Assembly (NCBI GenBank): GCA_964450715.1
Contig: CAYVFC010000112.1
Location: 1 to 26,384 of the forward strand
Length of the DNA stretch: 26,384 bases
DNA from: CAYVFC01 sp964450715
GTDB taxonomy: Bacteria; Myxococcota_A; Polyangia; Polyangiales; JAFGIB01
Reading direction: 5' to 3'
Program-made: the position numbers and the translations under genes
Shown: positions 8,343 through 15,678 of the stretch, in pieces
Numbering within the stretch: position 1 is the first letter of the stretch
Layout of the letters: each line of letters begins with the position of its first letter
Notes under the pieces: generated by a model
Database searches by the model: none
Seen by the model: the letters and a program-made list of their open reading frames with translations, nothing else
Told to the model about the DNA's origin: nothing

Positions 8343-9122
8343 CTATAATGCGGAGCCCCCGTCCACCTTGATGATCGCGCCGGTGGTAAAGGCGCCGGAG
8401 CGGCCGGCCAGGTACAGGACGGTGCCCACGATATCGTCCGGACGACCGACCCGCTTGAGGGGGATCGCCTCGGCGACCTCCCGGTCGTCGCCCTCGGGCA
8501 TTAAGAAGGCGGTCATCCGGCTGGGAAACAGGCCCGGGGCGATGGCGTTGACCGTGATGTTCTCCCCGGCCAGCGCCTTGGCCATGGTCCCGGTCAGGTG
8601 GTGTACCGCCGCCTTGGCGGGGTGGTAGGCCCAGGCGTTGTCGGTGGGGTAGTCGATGCCGGAGATAGATCCGATATTGATGATGCGGGCCGGATCGTCG
8701 GACCGCGCGGCCTGGCGAAGAAGCGGTAAGCACTGCTGCGAAAGCAGGAACAGCGCCCGGACGTTGATATCGAAGACCTTGTCCCAGCCCTCCATGGGAA
8801 AGGTATCCAGCGGAGCTCCCCAGGTGGCCCCCGAGTTGTTGATGAGTACATCGATCGCCCCACCGAAGTGCGCCGAGGCCGCCTCGACCGCCCCGCGCAG
8901 CTCCGCGTCGTCCGCCAGGTTGGCCGTCTGCGCTGCCACGTCCAGACCGCGTCTGCCCTTGAGCTCGCCCAGCAACTCGTCGAGCACCTTCTTCTTGCGC
9001 GATACGGTGAAGATGCGCGCACCCCGGGCGGCCAGCCCCTCGGTGATCATACGGCCGATACCCGCCCCGCCGCCGGTTACTAACGTCCGCTTGCCCTCTA
9101 CCGAAAACAGGTCTTGCGGCAT
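8343..9122 (-). CDS. Short-chain dehydrogenase/reductase (classical SDR)
   Basis: A complete 259-residue classical SDR. The Rossmann cofactor motif is TGGGAGIG (16-23), the structural NNSG is at 95-98, the catalytic Ser lies in NIGSISG (149-155), and Tyr166 and Lys170 form the YxxxK active site (YHPAK). The C-terminus GAIIKVDGGSAL is typical of the 250-residue FabG-like group, which oxidises or reduces hydroxy/keto groups on acyl thioesters, steroids or sugars. Cofactor choice cannot be fixed: the residues after beta-2 (SRKKK) are basic and favour NADP(H). AGGAGGG lies 5 bases before the ATG, a strong ribosome binding site. A TATACA hexamer at 9141-9146 (minus strand) may be its -10. The gene stands alone, so its pathway is unknown. 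Confidence 0.9.
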   Translation of the reverse strand: MPQDLFSVEGKRTLVTGGGAGIGRMITEGLAARGARIFTVSRKKKVLDELLGELKGRRGLDVAAQTANLADDAELRGAVEAASAHFGGAIDVLINNSGATWGAPLDTFPMEGWDKVFDINVRALFLLSQQCLPLLRQAARSDDPARIINIGSISGIDYPTDNAWAYHPAKAAVHHLTGTMAKALAGENITVNAIAPGLFPSRMTAFLMPEGDDREVAEAIPLKRVGRPDDIVGTVLYLAGRSGAFTTGAIIKVDGGSAL

Positions 9123-9159
9123 GAGAACCCTCCTGTCGGCTGTATAGCAGAAAAGTCGA

Positions 9160-9230
9160 GGGAGGGGGCAAGCCCCTCCCCTACGAAGTTAGCTTCGTTA
9201 CACCTGTAAGGGCGGGCCTTGCGCCCGCCC
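9160..9230. repeat. Inverted pair of REP-like hairpins
   Basis: Hairpin A has an 8-bp stem (GGGAGGGG/CCCCTCCC, 9160-9180) with loop GCAAG. Hairpin B (9210-9230) has an 8-bp stem (GGGCGGGC/GCCCGCCC) with loop CTTGC, the reverse complement of A's loop. A and B therefore face each other around a small palindrome (CGAAG-N4-CTTCG) at about 9184-9197. A third relative occurs at 26105-26123. This is the layout of a bacterial interspersed mosaic element made of two REP sequences. It lies in the divergent gap upstream of the SDR and lipoprotein genes and could influence their transcription. Confidence 0.6.
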
Positions 9231-9290
9231 GGCCTAGCGATTACCGGGTCGAACCTGTCGAATAGGGTGCTAGAGTGTGAGCCGGTTGTG

Positions 9291-9788
9291 ATGAAGGCGA
9301 ACCAAGCCAGGTTGCTGCTGCTCCTCTGCCTGGTCGGATGCGAGACCGCGGACGGAGAGGCTGGTGCGACCTTTTCGTACCGGGGTGAGAATGAGATCGG
9401 CTCGCGAACGGCCGACCTCTCCGTGCCCGAAGAAGCGGAGACCGAGCCCGAGCCGGCCGGCGAGTCGAGCGAGACGCGTGCCGAGACCGACGAGCGACCT
9501 GCCGGTCCGGGAGCGCCCGTGGAGCTACGCAGCGATCGACAGATGATCGAACAGCTGCGCGGCCGGCTCTCGCGCTCGACGGACGGGCTGGTGCGCGAAC
9601 GGAGGCCGGACGGGCTGGAGACGATTCGCTTCGGCGAACGCTTCAGCCACGTGACCCTGCTCAAACGGATGCCCGACGGAAGCCTCCGTCGCGCCTGCCT
9701 GGACAACCCGCGAAGGGCGGAGGCGTTTTTACGCGCGCCGCCCGATCGCGGAGCCGGCGGCGACCGAGCGGCGGGGGAGCCCCGGTGA
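9291..9788 (+). CDS. Small predicted lipoprotein coupled to a metalloprotease
   Basis: The protein has 165 residues and is not recognised as a named family. A hydrophobic N-terminus ends in a lipobox (CLVGC), so the mature protein is probably lipidated at about Cys18 and membrane-attached. An acidic Glu/Pro/Thr-rich linker follows, then a C-terminal region with a pattern like L-x-R-x-x-x-DGL, FGERFSHVTLLKRMPDGSLRRACLD. This looks like a compact beta-rich domain with one Cys. The ATG at 9291 is preferred over in-frame upstream codons because the lipobox then falls at the right distance. Its TGA overlaps the GTG of the next gene (GTGA, 9785-9788), indicating translational coupling, so it may be a chaperone, inhibitor or targeting partner of the protease. 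That role is inference. Confidence 0.75.
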   Translation: MKANQARLLLLLCLVGCETADGEAGATFSYRGENEIGSRTADLSVPEEAETEPEPAGESSETRAETDERPAGPGAPVELRSDRQMIEQLRGRLSRSTDGLVRERRPDGLETIRFGERFSHVTLLKRMPDGSLRRACLDNPRRAEAFLRAPPDRGAGGDRAAGEPR

Positions 9789-11818
9789 AAGCGGCGTCTG
9801 CAGCGCTCGCCGTCGCCGGCGTTTTGATGACTTCAACCGCGTATGCTCGCGCGACCTTCGTGATCGAGAATGCCGATCCTCCCGGGGTGGGCCTGAACGA
9901 CCCCACGCCGGTGTCTCCAGTGGGGGGAAACCCGGGCACAACCCTGGGCCAGCAACGCCTGATCGCGTTGCAATATGCCGCCGACATCTGGGCCGAGCTG
10001 ATCGACAGCGCCGTGCCCATCGTGGTGCAGGTCAGCTTCACCTCGCTTCCTTGCGCCCAGAGCGGTGCTGCCGAGCTCGGGCATTCCAATCCCTACGGTG
10101 CGGTGGCCAACCTGGAAGCGCCCGGCGCCGATCCCGACTACTACTACTGCGCGGCGCTGGCCAACCGACTGCTGGGCCGGGACACCTTCGAGAACGAGCC
10201 GGACGTCGTGGCCGAGTTCAACGCCGACCTGGACCTGCCGGACTGCCTGCCCGGCGTCAACTGGTACTACGGGCTGGATGCCGTTCCGGGAAGCGACGCG
10301 GATCTGGTCACCAACGTGCTGCACGAGCTGGGCCATGGGCTCTGCGTGGCTCACTTCGTCGACATGCTGACCGGAGAGCTGGCGGACGGCCGGGGCGACC
10401 CCTTCGCGGCTCGGGTCTTCGACCTCGACGCGGGCAAGGGGTGGCTGCAGATGACCGCCTCCGAGCGCGCGGCCTCGGCCGCCAACCCCAGACGCGTGGT
10501 CTGGAACGGGCAGAGCGTGACCGCGCAGGCCCCCGGGGTTCTCGACCAGGGGGCTCCGGTGCTGAGCGTGACGCCGGAGCCGGCCGGCTTCAGCGGCCTG
10601 GTGAGCGAGGCCAACTTCGGCGCGGCGCTGACCGCCCAAGGCGTACAGGGCGAGCTTGTACTGGGTAGTCCGAGCAACGGCTGCAGCTCGCTGGCCGACG
10701 CCACCGGTCGGGTGGTCCTGCTCTTTGGGGGAATCTGCCATTTCGGCCGCATGGTGAGGCGCGCCCAGCAAGCAGGAGCCGTCGGCGTGCTGATCGCCTA
10801 CGACGCGGCCTGGCAGAGCCCGCCCACTGGCCTGGAGGCATCGCAGCAGGATATCGAGAGCCTCGACCTCGCCACCATAGCCATTCCCGCGCTGAGCATT
10901 ACGGTCGCGGATGCTGACCTGCTGGAAGCGGCGCTGGGCCAGGGCGCGCTCAGCGCGCGGCTACGCTCCAACCCCACGCTGCTGGTCGGCGCCGACGACT
11001 CGGGCAGGGTCTTTCTCAGCGCCACCGATCCGGTGCTCGAGTCGAGCTCGATCTCGCACTGGGATTCGCTGGCGCGGCCCAACCTGTTGATGGAACCGTC
11101 GGGACGGCCGGAACAGGCCCATCACCAGACGGACCTGACGGTCGCCATGCTGGAGGACCTGGGCTGGTTTCCGCGCTGCGGTAACGGCCTCCTCGATCCC
11201 GGAGAGCAGTGCGATGACGGCCTGCAGAACAGCGACACGGTAGCGGACGCCTGCCGCGTCTGGTGCCTCGATCCGGGGTGCGGCGACGGCGTGCTGGATA
11301 CGGGCGAGCAGTGCGACCGGGGGGAAAACAACAGCGATACGGTACCCGACGCCTGCCGCGAGGACTGCACGGAACCGCGGTGCGGCGACGCGGTGATCGA
11401 CACGGGCGAGCAGTGCGACCGGGGCGAGGACAACAACGACAGCGAGCCGGGCGGTTGCCGCACCGACTGCTCGCAGTCGACGGTCGACGCAACCGGCGGT
11501 AGCGGCGCAGAGGGCGGGGGCGGCGGCAGCGGCGACAGCGCCGGAAGCGGAGGAAACAGCGGCACGGCCGGTAACGCGACGGCGAGGGACGGCGGGGCGG
11601 CGGCCGATGGAGCGGCCGCCCTCGACGGCGGCGAGGGATCGGCGGAGGTTTCGGCGTCGAGCGGCGGCTGCGGCTGCCGCGTGCAGGGAACGCGCGCCGG
11701 GCGAACGAGGTTGCCGCTCGGCTTGCTCGGACCGCTGGTCGTGCTGTTGTTGCTCGGCCGCCGTTGTCGAAGAGCTATTATTACGGTCGAATCGTACCGA
11801 TGGAGGAAACTCGTATGA
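9785..11818 (+). CDS. Secreted metalloprotease with PA domain, DUF4215 repeats and MYXO-CTERM-like tail
   Basis: The protein has 677 residues. A signal peptide (1 to about 22) is followed by a zinc-protease domain with HELGH at 180-184 and a third histidine at 190. This resembles the metzincin HExxHxxGxxH except that Cys187 replaces the glycine. Residues about 240-390 resemble a protease-associated (PA) domain. Three cysteine-rich units of the form CG(N/D)G-x-x-D-x-GEQCD-x-G (about 465-560) are DUF4215/Myxococcus repeats. A Gly/Ser/Ala-rich linker, a CGC motif, a hydrophobic helix and an Arg-rich end form a MYXO-CTERM-like surface-sorting tail. Together these predict a cell-surface or secreted protease. 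The start is GTG at 9785, overlapping the upstream stop. The gene's TGA overlaps the ATG of the dihydrolipoamide dehydrogenase gene by 4 bases. Confidence 0.88.
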   Translation: MKAASAALAVAGVLMTSTAYARATFVIENADPPGVGLNDPTPVSPVGGNPGTTLGQQRLIALQYAADIWAELIDSAVPIVVQVSFTSLPCAQSGAAELGHSNPYGAVANLEAPGADPDYYYCAALANRLLGRDTFENEPDVVAEFNADLDLPDCLPGVNWYYGLDAVPGSDADLVTNVLHELGHGLCVAHFVDMLTGELADGRGDPFAARVFDLDAGKGWLQMTASERAASAANPRRVVWNGQSVTAQAPGVLDQGAPVLSVTPEPAGFSGLVSEANFGAALTAQGVQGELVLGSPSNGCSSLADATGRVVLLFGGICHFGRMVRRAQQAGAVGVLIAYDAAWQSPPTGLEASQQDIESLDLATIAIPALSITVADADLLEAALGQGALSARLRSNPTLLVGADDSGRVFLSATDPVLESSSISHWDSLARPNLLMEPSGRPEQAHHQTDLTVAMLEDLGWFPRCGNGLLDPGEQCDDGLQNSDTVADACRVWCLDPGCGDGVLDTGEQCDRGENNSDTVPDACREDCTEPRCGDAVIDTGEQCDRGEDNNDSEPGGCRTDCSQSTVDATGGSGAEGGGGGSGDSAGSGGNSGTAGNATARDGGAAADGAAALDGGEGSAEVSASSGGCGCRVQGTRAGRTRLPLGLLGPLVVLLLLGRRCRRAIITVESYRWRKLV

Positions 11819-13209
11819 GTGATCGCGACTACCAGCTGGTGGTGATCGGAGCCGGACCGGGCGGATACGTCGCGGCCATCCGAGCCCGGCAGCTCGGGCT
11901 CAAGGTCGCCGTGGTCGAGAGGGATCGACCGGGCGGCGTCTGCCTCAACACCGGGTGCATCCCCACCAAGTCCTTGATCCATCAGGCCGCCGTATACCGC
12001 GAGCTAGGGCGGGCGGAAGAGCTGGGGGTGACCGTGGACCGCTCGGGCTTCGACTACGCGCGGGTTCACCGCAAGTCGCGCGCGGCGGCCGATACGCTGC
12101 TGAAAGGGGTACAATTCCTCTTTCGCAAGAACAAGGTGGAGCTGATCGAGGACGAGGCCCGGCTGAGCGGCGCGCACGAGATCTCCCTGAAAAGCGGGAG
12201 GAAGATCTCGGCCGATACCATCATCGTCGCCACCGGCTCACGGCCCGCCGGGTTGCCCGGCCTGGAAGCGGACGAAAAGGTGGTGATGACCTCGGACGGC
12301 GCGCTGATGATGACCGATCTGCCGCGAAGGATGGCCATCGTGGGCGGCGGCTCCATGGGCGTCGAGTTCGCCCACATCTTCCACAGCTTCGGCGTGGAGA
12401 TCCACCTGGTGGAGATGATGGAGCATATTCTCCCCCTGGGAGACCAGGAGCTGGCCCAGTTCCTGACCCGCCAGCTCAAGAAAGCGGGGTTGCAGATCAG
12501 CGTCTGCACCCGAGCCGTCTCCTTGCAGCGAGCCGCGGGCGGGCTGCGGCTGGAGCTGGAAAGCGCCGAGGGCGAACGGACCGTGCAGGAGTACGACCGG
12601 CTACTGGTCTGCGCCGGCAGGATTCCCAATACCGAGGGGCTCGGGCTGGAAAAGCTCGGTATCGCCACCCGGAACGGATTCATCGAGACCGGCGATCACT
12701 ACCAGACATCGGTCCCCGGCATCTACGCGGTGGGGGACGTGGTCGAGGGATCACCGCTGCTGGCGCATGCGGCCTCCAGGCAGGGGGAGATGGTCGTAGA
12801 GCACATCGCCGGTATGGACTGCGAGCGACGGCTCGATCCCCTGCTGATCCCGCACGCAGTCTACTGCGAGCCCGAGATGGCCGACTTCGGCTACACGGAG
12901 AAGCTGGCGCGCGAACAGGGCCTGCAGTTCGCCAAGGCGGTCTTTCCCTACCGCGGCGCCGGTAAATCCGTGGCCGTCGAGGCGCCCGAGGGCATGGTCA
13001 AGGTGCTATACGACCCGAGCGACGACCGTATTCTGGGCGCCCACATCTGCGGACAGGCGGCCACCGAGCTCATCCACGAGATCCTGGTGGCCGCGACCTG
13101 CGGGCTCTCGCCGCGAGATGTAGCGGACGTGGTCCACGCCCACCCCACCCTCTCCGAGGCGGTGATGGAGAGCATGCGAGCGGCCGAGGGCCGGGCGATT
13201 CACGTTTAG
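11815..13209 (+). CDS. lpdA: Dihydrolipoyl dehydrogenase (E3)
   Basis: This 464-residue flavoprotein disulfide reductase regenerates lipoyl groups of 2-oxo-acid dehydrogenase complexes or the glycine cleavage system with NAD. The FAD motif GAGPGG (12-17) is followed by GGVCLNTGCIPTKS, with redox cysteines Cys43 and Cys48. The NAD-binding GGGSMGVEFA is central. The C-terminal HAHPTLSE (441-448) supplies the His-Glu pair typical of E3. The start at 11815 has a strong GGAGGAA ribosome binding site, and the ATG overlaps the protease TGA. No E1 or E2 gene is present, so this is a stand-alone or orphan E3. Its overlap with a secreted protease gene is functionally odd. Length and motifs are fully normal. 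Confidence 0.93.
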   Translation: MSDRDYQLVVIGAGPGGYVAAIRARQLGLKVAVVERDRPGGVCLNTGCIPTKSLIHQAAVYRELGRAEELGVTVDRSGFDYARVHRKSRAAADTLLKGVQFLFRKNKVELIEDEARLSGAHEISLKSGRKISADTIIVATGSRPAGLPGLEADEKVVMTSDGALMMTDLPRRMAIVGGGSMGVEFAHIFHSFGVEIHLVEMMEHILPLGDQELAQFLTRQLKKAGLQISVCTRAVSLQRAAGGLRLELESAEGERTVQEYDRLLVCAGRIPNTEGLGLEKLGIATRNGFIETGDHYQTSVPGIYAVGDVVEGSPLLAHAASRQGEMVVEHIAGMDCERRLDPLLIPHAVYCEPEMADFGYTEKLAREQGLQFAKAVFPYRGAGKSVAVEAPEGMVKVLYDPSDDRILGAHICGQAATELIHEILVAATCGLSPRDVADVVHAHPTLSEAVMESMRAAEGRAIHV

Positions 13210-13258
13210 AGCACAATTGCTACGCGACGTTCGCTTAGTTCTTGTATTCGACCCGGAG

Positions 13259-13290
13259 TTGAACGCAATTCAAGAGCAGTCTTGAATAAT
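13259..13290. promoter_or_regulatory. Inverted-repeat operator before the aldehyde dehydrogenase remnant
   Basis: ATTCAAGA-N4-TCTTGAAT is a perfect 8-bp inverted repeat at 13268-13287. The arm TTCAA also pairs with an upstream TTGAA at 13259-13263, so three related half-sites are stacked. An AATAAT -10-like hexamer (13285-13290) overlaps the right arm. This looks like a repressor site over the promoter of the downstream gene. No cognate regulator is visible beside it. The rest of the 13210-13343 gap shows nothing further. Confidence 0.5.
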
Positions 13291-13343
13291 GTTTAACATT
13301 GGGATGTGGAGTTGCAGCGGGCGGAACGCTGAATGGAGGACAC

Positions 13344-13943
13344 ATGTCCATAGATACACCGGTTCACACCTCGCGCTGGTCCTCCGGCAGGGAGGAAGAC
13401 CGATTCATAGTGGAAAACCCGGCGACAGGCGCGGTCCTGAGCGCGGTGCAGGGCGGGGGCGCGTCCGAAATCGACGCCGCCGTTCGCGCTGCCCATCGAG
13501 CTTTCAATGACTACTGGCGATGGACGGCGCCGCAGGAGCGCGGCCGGTTGTTGAAGGAATGCGGCCGCCTCATCAAGCAGCACATGGAAGAGCTGGCAGA
13601 CCTGGAGTGCCGCGAGAATGGTAAACCGGTCTGGCAGGCCTTATTCGATATCGACAACTGCGTTACCTCTTTCGAGTATTTCGGGGGTCTGAGCGGGAAC
13701 TTGCCCGGCGTTTTCCTCGATCTCGGCCCGATTCACTGCACGGTCTTCCTCGAGCCCTACGGCGTGGTCGGCGGGATACTTCCGTTTAACTGGCCGCCGA
13801 TTCACACCGCGGCCAAATCCGCATCGGCCCGGGACGGTCATCTTTTCCGGGACGCCTGCCGGTGTGATCTTCAGGCCCCTCAATCTCGTCAATCCCTGGG
13901 TATACCTGCGCCCGGGCGACGAGTTGGCAGCATGCCGTTCTGA
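13344..13943 (+). pseudogene. Aldehyde dehydrogenase, N-terminal fragment
   Basis: The open frame gives 199 residues. About 160 match the N-terminal half of an NAD(P)-dependent aldehyde dehydrogenase: FIVENPATGAVL, the AFNDYWRW helix, GKPVW, FEYFGGLSG and EPYGVVGGILPFNWP. Similarity ends just after HTAAKSA, near base 13823, and the remaining residues are out-of-frame sequence. The expected GN-TV-x-KP segment, the catalytic Cys and the Glu-LGGK region are all missing, so no dehydrogenase can be made. Full-length family members have about 480-500 residues. The promoter region, a GGAGG site 5 bases before the ATG, and the start are intact, so a truncated polypeptide may still be produced. The break coincides with a change to sequence of another gene family, so this is a recombination scar or assembly join, not a point frameshift. 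Confidence 0.75.
13822..13926 (+). pseudogene. Fumarylacetoacetate hydrolase family, internal/C-terminal fragment
   Basis: In the frame one base ahead of the aldehyde dehydrogenase fragment, bases about 13825-13923 translate to PGTVIFSGTPAGV followed by a hydrophobic stretch and LRPGDE. This matches the highly conserved FAH-family segment GDVI-x-TGTPAGV … L-x-PGD that forms part of the metal-binding active site of acylpyruvate, 2-oxo-hept-3-ene-dioate and related hydrolases or isomerases. Only about 33 codons remain. Both ends are abrupt: the left joins aldehyde dehydrogenase sequence and the right joins antisense leuD sequence. Aldehyde dehydrogenase and FAH genes often neighbour each other in aromatic-acid or sugar-acid catabolic operons, so an internal deletion is one route to this arrangement. 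Assigned by motif only. Confidence 0.55.
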
Positions 13944-14275
13944 AAGCAGTTGTTGTAAAAGATGTCTCCGAAGCTGGAGGCGATGATGCAGCGAAAGCCC
14001 AGGCCGGCTATGGCCCAGACCGCGGTCTCGCGCGAGCTACCGCAGCCGAAGTTGGCGCCGGCGAGCAGAATGTTGGCGCCGCGATACCGCTCCTGGTTGA
14101 GCGGGAACTCGGGATTCTCGCTGCCGTCCTGCAGGTAGCGCAGGGGCTCGAACGCGTACCGTACAAAAGCGTCTCCGCCTTCCAGCAGGCGCTTCATCGG
14201 GCTAATCACGTCGGTATCGACGCTGTGTACGAGCAGCGGCGCCGCCAGACCCTTCACCCGCACGAGCTTCTCCAT
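13889..14275 (-). pseudogene. leuD: 3-isopropylmalate dehydratase small subunit, 3'-truncated
   Basis: The frame yields 128 residues, against about 160-210 for LeuD. The first ~117 are convincing: SVDTDVISPMKRL near the N-terminus, then GANFGCGSSRETAVWAIAGLGFR and SFGDIFYNNCFQNGMLP, the swivel-domain substrate loop. Similarity stops there. The last 11 residues (RRPGAGIPRD and before) are the antisense of the FAH-like fragment. The entire C-terminal part is absent, so a stable LeuCD isomerase is unlikely unless another small subunit exists. The ATG at 14275 overlaps the leuC stop codon by one base (TGATG), the normal coupled arrangement, so the 5' side is intact and only the 3' side is broken. 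Confidence 0.8.
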
Positions 14276-15678
14276 CAGAGCTTCCTCACGTCGGCGATAC
14301 AGCCTTCGACGGCCGCGGCAGCCGCCATACCGGCGCTTGTCAAGTGCGTTCGCGCGCCCGGACCCTGCCGGCCGACGTAGTTGCGGTTGGTAGTGGAGAC
14401 GCAGCGCTGACCCGGCGCCACCAGCTCGCCGTTAGTAGCCAGGCACATCGAGCAACCCGGTGCGCGCCAGTCAAAGCCGGCCCGCCGGAAGATACCGTCG
14501 AGGCCGCGCGCCTCGGCCTCTCGCTTGACCGCCTGAGAGCCCGGGACGACCCAGGCGATCACGTTAGATGCGACGCGCCGGCCGGCCACGACCTTGGCGG
14601 CTTCTTCCAGGTCCGACAGGCGGCCGTTGGCACAGGAGCCGATGAAGACGCGGTCGATGGGCACGCCCTCTATCGGACGGCCGGGCCGCAGGTCCATGTA
14701 GGCGAGGGCGTCGCGCAGGGTCTCCCGGGTGGCGGCATCGGGGGCGGCGCCCGGATCGGGCAGCAGCTCATCGATAGCGATGGAATGGGCGGGACTCGTG
14801 CCCCAGCTTACCCGAGGGGCGATCGTACCCGCGTCGATGCTGTGCTCGCGATCGTGGACCGCCTCCTCGTCACCCGGCAGCGCTCGCCAGTCCTGCAGCG
14901 CGCGCTCCCAGAGCTCTCCCTCGGGTGCGTACTCGCGCCCGGCCAGGTACTCGAAGACCGTGTCGTCGGGCGCCACGATCCCGGACTTGGCGCCGAGCTC
15001 GACCGCCAGGTTACAGAGCGTCATGCGGGCGTCGACCGAAAGTGCGCGCACGGCAGCGCCGGCGTACTCGACGGCATGACCGCTGCCGGCGTCGGCGCCC
15101 AGCGTCGCAATCAAATACAGCACCATGTCTTTCGCGGTTACGGCCTTGCCGAGCTTACCTTCGAAGCGCACGCGCATCTGCCGCGGCCTGCGCTCGACGA
15201 TGGTCTGGGTGGCGAGCACGTGGGTGAGCTCACTCGAGCCGATCCCCCAACCGAGGGCGCCGAGCCCGCCATGCGTACAGGTGTGGCTGTCGCCGCAGAG
15301 CACCGTCGTTCCGGGCAGGGTCAGCCCCAGCTCCGGGCCGACCACGTGCACGATGCCCTGCCGCGCGTCGTCGATGTCGAAGAACCGGACGCCCTCGGCC
15401 GCGCAGAGGTCGCGCAGTGCGGGCACCAGGCTCGCGCCGGATTCGCTGCTGTCGTCTCTGCGTTCGAGCTGGGTCGACACCGAGTGGTCGGGCGTGGCAA
15501 AGGTCAGCTCAGGGTTGCGTACCCGCAGACCGCGCCCCTGAAGCATGGCGAGCGAGCCCGGGCCGGAAAGGTCGTGCAGCAGATGGCGGTCCACGTGTAC
15601 CAGGTCGAGCCCGCCGCCGAGCTCGGCCACCACGTGCCCGTCCCAGATCTTCTGGACCAACGTCCGCGGCGTTTTCAA
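14275..15678 (-). CDS. leuC: 3-isopropylmalate dehydratase large subunit (aconitase family)
   Basis: The predicted 467-residue protein has the full LeuC layout. It shows KIWDGHVV at the start, HVDRHLLHD, the TPDHSVST segment, VVGPELGLTLPGTTVLCGDSHTCTHG, and the [4Fe-4S] ligands Cys349 (GSCANG), Cys409 and Cys412 (CSMC). STTNRNYVGRQG lies near the C-terminus. GSCANGR departs from the usual GSCTNSR, as does SHTCTHG from SHTSTHG. It would isomerise 2-isopropylmalate or a related 2-alkylmalate, together with a small subunit. The TTG at 15678 is chosen: GAGGAG lies 6 bases upstream and TTGA overlaps the upstream dehydrogenase stop. A TTG at 15702 is in frame but without such spacing. The partner leuD is truncated. 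The paralogous substrate homoaconitate or methyl-citrate type acids cannot be excluded. Confidence 0.88.
   Translation of the reverse strand: MKTPRTLVQKIWDGHVVAELGGGLDLVHVDRHLLHDLSGPGSLAMLQGRGLRVRNPELTFATPDHSVSTQLERRDDSSESGASLVPALRDLCAAEGVRFFDIDDARQGIVHVVGPELGLTLPGTTVLCGDSHTCTHGGLGALGWGIGSSELTHVLATQTIVERRPRQMRVRFEGKLGKAVTAKDMVLYLIATLGADAGSGHAVEYAGAAVRALSVDARMTLCNLAVELGAKSGIVAPDDTVFEYLAGREYAPEGELWERALQDWRALPGDEEAVHDREHSIDAGTIAPRVSWGTSPAHSIAIDELLPDPGAAPDAATRETLRDALAYMDLRPGRPIEGVPIDRVFIGSCANGRLSDLEEAAKVVAGRRVASNVIAWVVPGSQAVKREAEARGLDGIFRRAGFDWRAPGCSMCLATNGELVAPGQRCVSTTNRNYVGRQGPGARTHLTSAGMAAAAAVEGCIADVRKL

Noticed and set aside
13344..13943. Simple frameshifted aldehyde dehydrogenase
   Set aside because: The shifted frame does not continue aldehyde dehydrogenase sequence; it reads a conserved FAH-family segment, so a point frameshift does not explain it.
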